IMG/VR virus record: IMGVR_UViG_3300002144_000062
Location: 1 to 32,843 of that record
Strand: one strand, 5' to 3'
Origin: a virus
Length of the DNA: 32,843 nucleotides
Shown here: in pieces, positions 31,866-32,843 of the stretch
Layout: each line of letters begins with the position of its first letter
Position numbering within the stretch: the first letter of the stretch is position 1
The notes under the pieces: model-generated
The model's database searches: none
What the model was told of the DNA's origin: nothing
What the model saw: only the letters and a program-made list of their open reading frames with translations
Program-made: the position numbers and the translations under genes

Positions 31866-32264
31866 TCATATATCCTCTGCGTCTGAAATATCGTCAATAA
31901 TAGTGGTTTCGCCACCAATGCCGTTGATGGTAATGTTAACAGAAGGACGAGTGTTGCCCATCTTATCTTTATCGAAGTAGGACATCGGAAGCATCCTATC
32001 AACCAATAGTTTCCACGCCGCTGCTTGGTTTTTATGTTCATCATCTAAGGCGGCATCCAAAATAGCATCTAACACCTTGCGGCTCTTAGGGCTGTTCATC
32101 AGCCTAGCCTTGAACTCCTCAATCGCGTTAGCATCCCCTTTAGGTCTTCCTACGGGCTGCTTACGGGCTTCAACTAGTGATGCCTTTGAGGGTCTTCCTC
32201 GCTTCTTTGTTTGAGGGGTTAAGCCCACTTGAGGGTTCACTTCGCTCTCTTGAGGGTTTTCCAT
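31866..32264 (-). CDS. terS: Terminase small subunit with AT-hook-like motifs
   Basis: This 132-residue protein is the first gene of the late arm. Two GRP motifs (KRGRPSK at 21-27 and VGRPKGD at 38-44) look like AT-hooks; a helical body (FKARLMNSPKSRKVLDAILD; AAWKLLVDRMLP) and an acidic tail follow. The position upstream of lysis genes and TerL and the DNA-binding motifs suggest the small terminase subunit. AAGGAACCAG precedes the ATG. Its first 80 bases belong to a dense array of CTTGAG motifs. The family call is moderate. Confidence 0.7.
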   Translation of the reverse strand: MENPQESEVNPQVGLTPQTKKRGRPSKASLVEARKQPVGRPKGDANAIEEFKARLMNSPKSRKVLDAILDAALDDEHKNQAAAWKLLVDRMLPMSYFDKDKMGNTRPSVNITINGIGGETTIIDDISDAEDI

Positions 32265-32286
32265 AACTGGTTCCTTACTATATAGA

Positions 32287-32335
32287 CCACTTGAGCTTCT
32301 TACCTATATAGGGCTATATAGTTAAGCTCAAGTGG
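32287..32335. repeat. 12-bp inverted repeat in the TerS leader
   Basis: CCACTTGAGCTT (32287-32298) and AAGCTCAAGTGG (32324-32335) are perfect inverted copies 25 bases apart. The space between holds two CTATATAG palindromes ten bases apart, and the flanks carry further CTATATA[GA] copies. In RNA it would make a stem in the 5' leader of TerS; in DNA it may be a pair of binding sites. Confidence 0.95.
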
Positions 32336-32413
32336 TTTATATAACTATATAAACTATGAACCTCAAGTGGACTAAGTTCAAACCCTCTTAACGTCATACC
32401 CTATATAGTACAC

Positions 32414-32442
32414 AGTATACCACACTTTTCTCTTTTTGTCAA
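32414..32442 (-). promoter_or_regulatory. Late sigma-70 promoter P1 (before TerS)
   Basis: On the - strand: perfect TTGACA (32442-32437), a 17-bp spacer ending AAAAGTGTGG, and TATACT (32419-32414), with an extended -10 TGG. A start near 32,407 would fall within the CTATATAG palindrome at 32401-32408. The TerS leader would be about 143 bases. Confidence 0.92.
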
Positions 32443-32691
32443 GTCTTTTCTTCACTATTTTAACATTTATTTTTAGACACGCTTGAGGGGCTTTATAGCT
32501 GATCTGTCGAAACCGCTTGAGGGTTATCTTGCTGTTCTGTCGCAACCGAAGCCCTTGACCTCGACAGACGACTCTTCCTTTTAATCTGTCCCTAGTTTAT
32601 TCTTTGTTTCTTGGTTATTCCCTTTAGAATCAGTTGCTTAGGTGTTATAGTCTATATAGTAGTAGTTCTCATTTAAAAGCTATATTACCCC

Positions 32692-32734
32692 TATTTTGTA
32701 TCTAGCTTTTCACATTAGCCTTATTTTGTATCTA
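32692..32734. repeat. Two 13-bp direct repeats, 30 bases apart
   Basis: TATTTTGTATCTA occurs exactly at 32692-32704 and 32722-32734. The 30-base period is close to three helical turns. They lie in the part of the control region that faces the right window edge. Confidence 0.9.
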
Positions 32735-32800
32735 CGTGGGTACGGTATACTTCCGTGCACTTAATACCCCTCCCCCGCCCATGGTTATTAGGGGCATTGG

Positions 32801-32829
32801 TTGCGTAGGCTTCGAAGGTGTGGTATAGG
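32801..32829 (+). promoter_or_regulatory. Candidate rightward promoter at window end
   Basis: TTGCGT (32801-32806), a 17-bp spacer ending GGTGTGG, and TATAGG (32824-32829). The ten bases GTGTGGTATA are shared with P1 and P2. The -35 is poor, but the shared extended -10 supports a promoter reading out of the window, probably towards early genes. Confidence 0.4.
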
Positions 32830-32843
32830 AGGGGCAAAGCAGC

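Larger units (their letters stand above)
32185..32523. repeat. Array of nine TTGAG motifs (seven CTTGAG)
   Basis: TTGAG or its complement occurs at 32186, 32211, 32230, 32251, 32291, 32328, 32362, 32483 and 32517, mostly as CTTGAGGG or CACTTGAG. The first four lie in the TerS coding sequence and the rest in the leader and upstream of P1. Confidence 0.9.
32278..32659. repeat. Five dispersed CTATATAG palindromes
   Basis: Exact copies lie at 32278-32285, 32304-32311, 32314-32321, 32401-32408 and 32652-32659, with a one-base variant at 32345-32352. Several are near 10- or 31-base spacings. One overlaps the predicted P1 start site. Likely operator-type sites. Confidence 0.9.
32265..32843. promoter_or_regulatory. 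579-bp gene-free control region with repeats and promoters
   Basis: No convincing gene is found here. The stretch is A+T-rich and holds promoter P1 facing left, a possible rightward promoter at the window end, five CTATATAG palindromes, CTTGAG motifs, an inverted repeat, and two kinds of direct repeat (CTGTCG[AC]AACCG at 32504 and 32537; TATTTTGTATCTA at 32692 and 32722). It lies at the head of the late arm and probably continues beyond the window towards the early genes, so it is likely to be the main control and possibly packaging region. Confidence 0.85.

Noticed and set aside
32763-32798. AATACCCCT / AGGGGCATT imperfect inverted repeat
   Set aside because: Only eight of nine positions pair and the loop is 18 bases; no U-tract, so neither a clear terminator nor a clear operator.
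1-32843. tRNA genes, CRISPR arrays, insertion sequences, integrase or attachment sites
   Set aside because: No cloverleaf with a T-loop, no regular repeat-spacer array, no transposase or integrase domain was found when reading both strands.

Overview
The window looks like most of the genome of a short-tailed, T7-like tailed bacteriophage (podovirus type) of about 40 kb, or a contig from one. Evidence for this includes a T7-type family A DNA polymerase, an ssDNA-binding protein, a FEN-type 5' exonuclease, a complete head module (small and large terminase, portal, scaffold, HK97-fold capsid), two T7-like tail tubular proteins and several large internal virion proteins. No integrase, repressor, tRNA, IS element or CRISPR array is visible, so a lytic lifestyle is likely. 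Host-type sigma-70 promoters and Shine-Dalgarno sites point to a Gram-negative bacterial host. The nucleotide metabolism genes (cobalamin-dependent ribonucleotide reductase, ThyX, PhoH-like ATPase) resemble those of aquatic phages, but the host cannot be named from this sequence.

Layout. Bases 1-10,248 are all on the + strand and carry small early genes (1-2,000), the replication genes (2.0-5.0 kb), a zincin-like protein and an HNH nuclease, ThyX, a metallophosphoesterase, a class II ribonucleotide reductase and PhoH. A 15-bp-stem bidirectional terminator at 10,251-10,284 separates this arm from the late genes, which are all on the - strand from 32,264 down to 10,288. Read in the direction of transcription, the late arm runs: TerS, a transglycosylase-like protein, holin, M15 endolysin, TerL, portal; then two small proteins, scaffold and capsid; then an alanine-rich fibre and three receptor-tip modules, each followed by a small XkdW-like or short partner gene; then membrane proteins; then tail tubular A and B, a tail fibre, and five or six small and internal virion proteins. 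Almost all genes are joined by ATGA, TAATG or similar stop/start overlaps.

Control. Three near-consensus sigma-70 promoters face left along the late arm at about 32.43, 26.81 and 19.74 kb. Each has a 17-bp spacer, and the spacers themselves are related (ending in TGTGG, an extended -10). Related extended -10 elements occur on the + strand at about 3.5 kb and at the extreme right end. No phage RNA polymerase gene is in the window, so the late genes appear to be read by host RNA polymerase.

The most unusual region is the 579-bp gene-free stretch at 32,265-32,843. It holds five exact CTATATAG palindromes, one of them over the predicted TerS start of transcription. It also holds a dense array of CTTGAG motifs that continues into the TerS coding sequence, a 12-bp inverted repeat in the TerS leader, and 13-bp direct repeats. 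It is the best candidate for an undescribed control or packaging element. Other points of interest are a duplicated gene-start module in the early region, a large internal virion protein that appears split in two, serial fibre/partner cassettes, and very small coupled genes.
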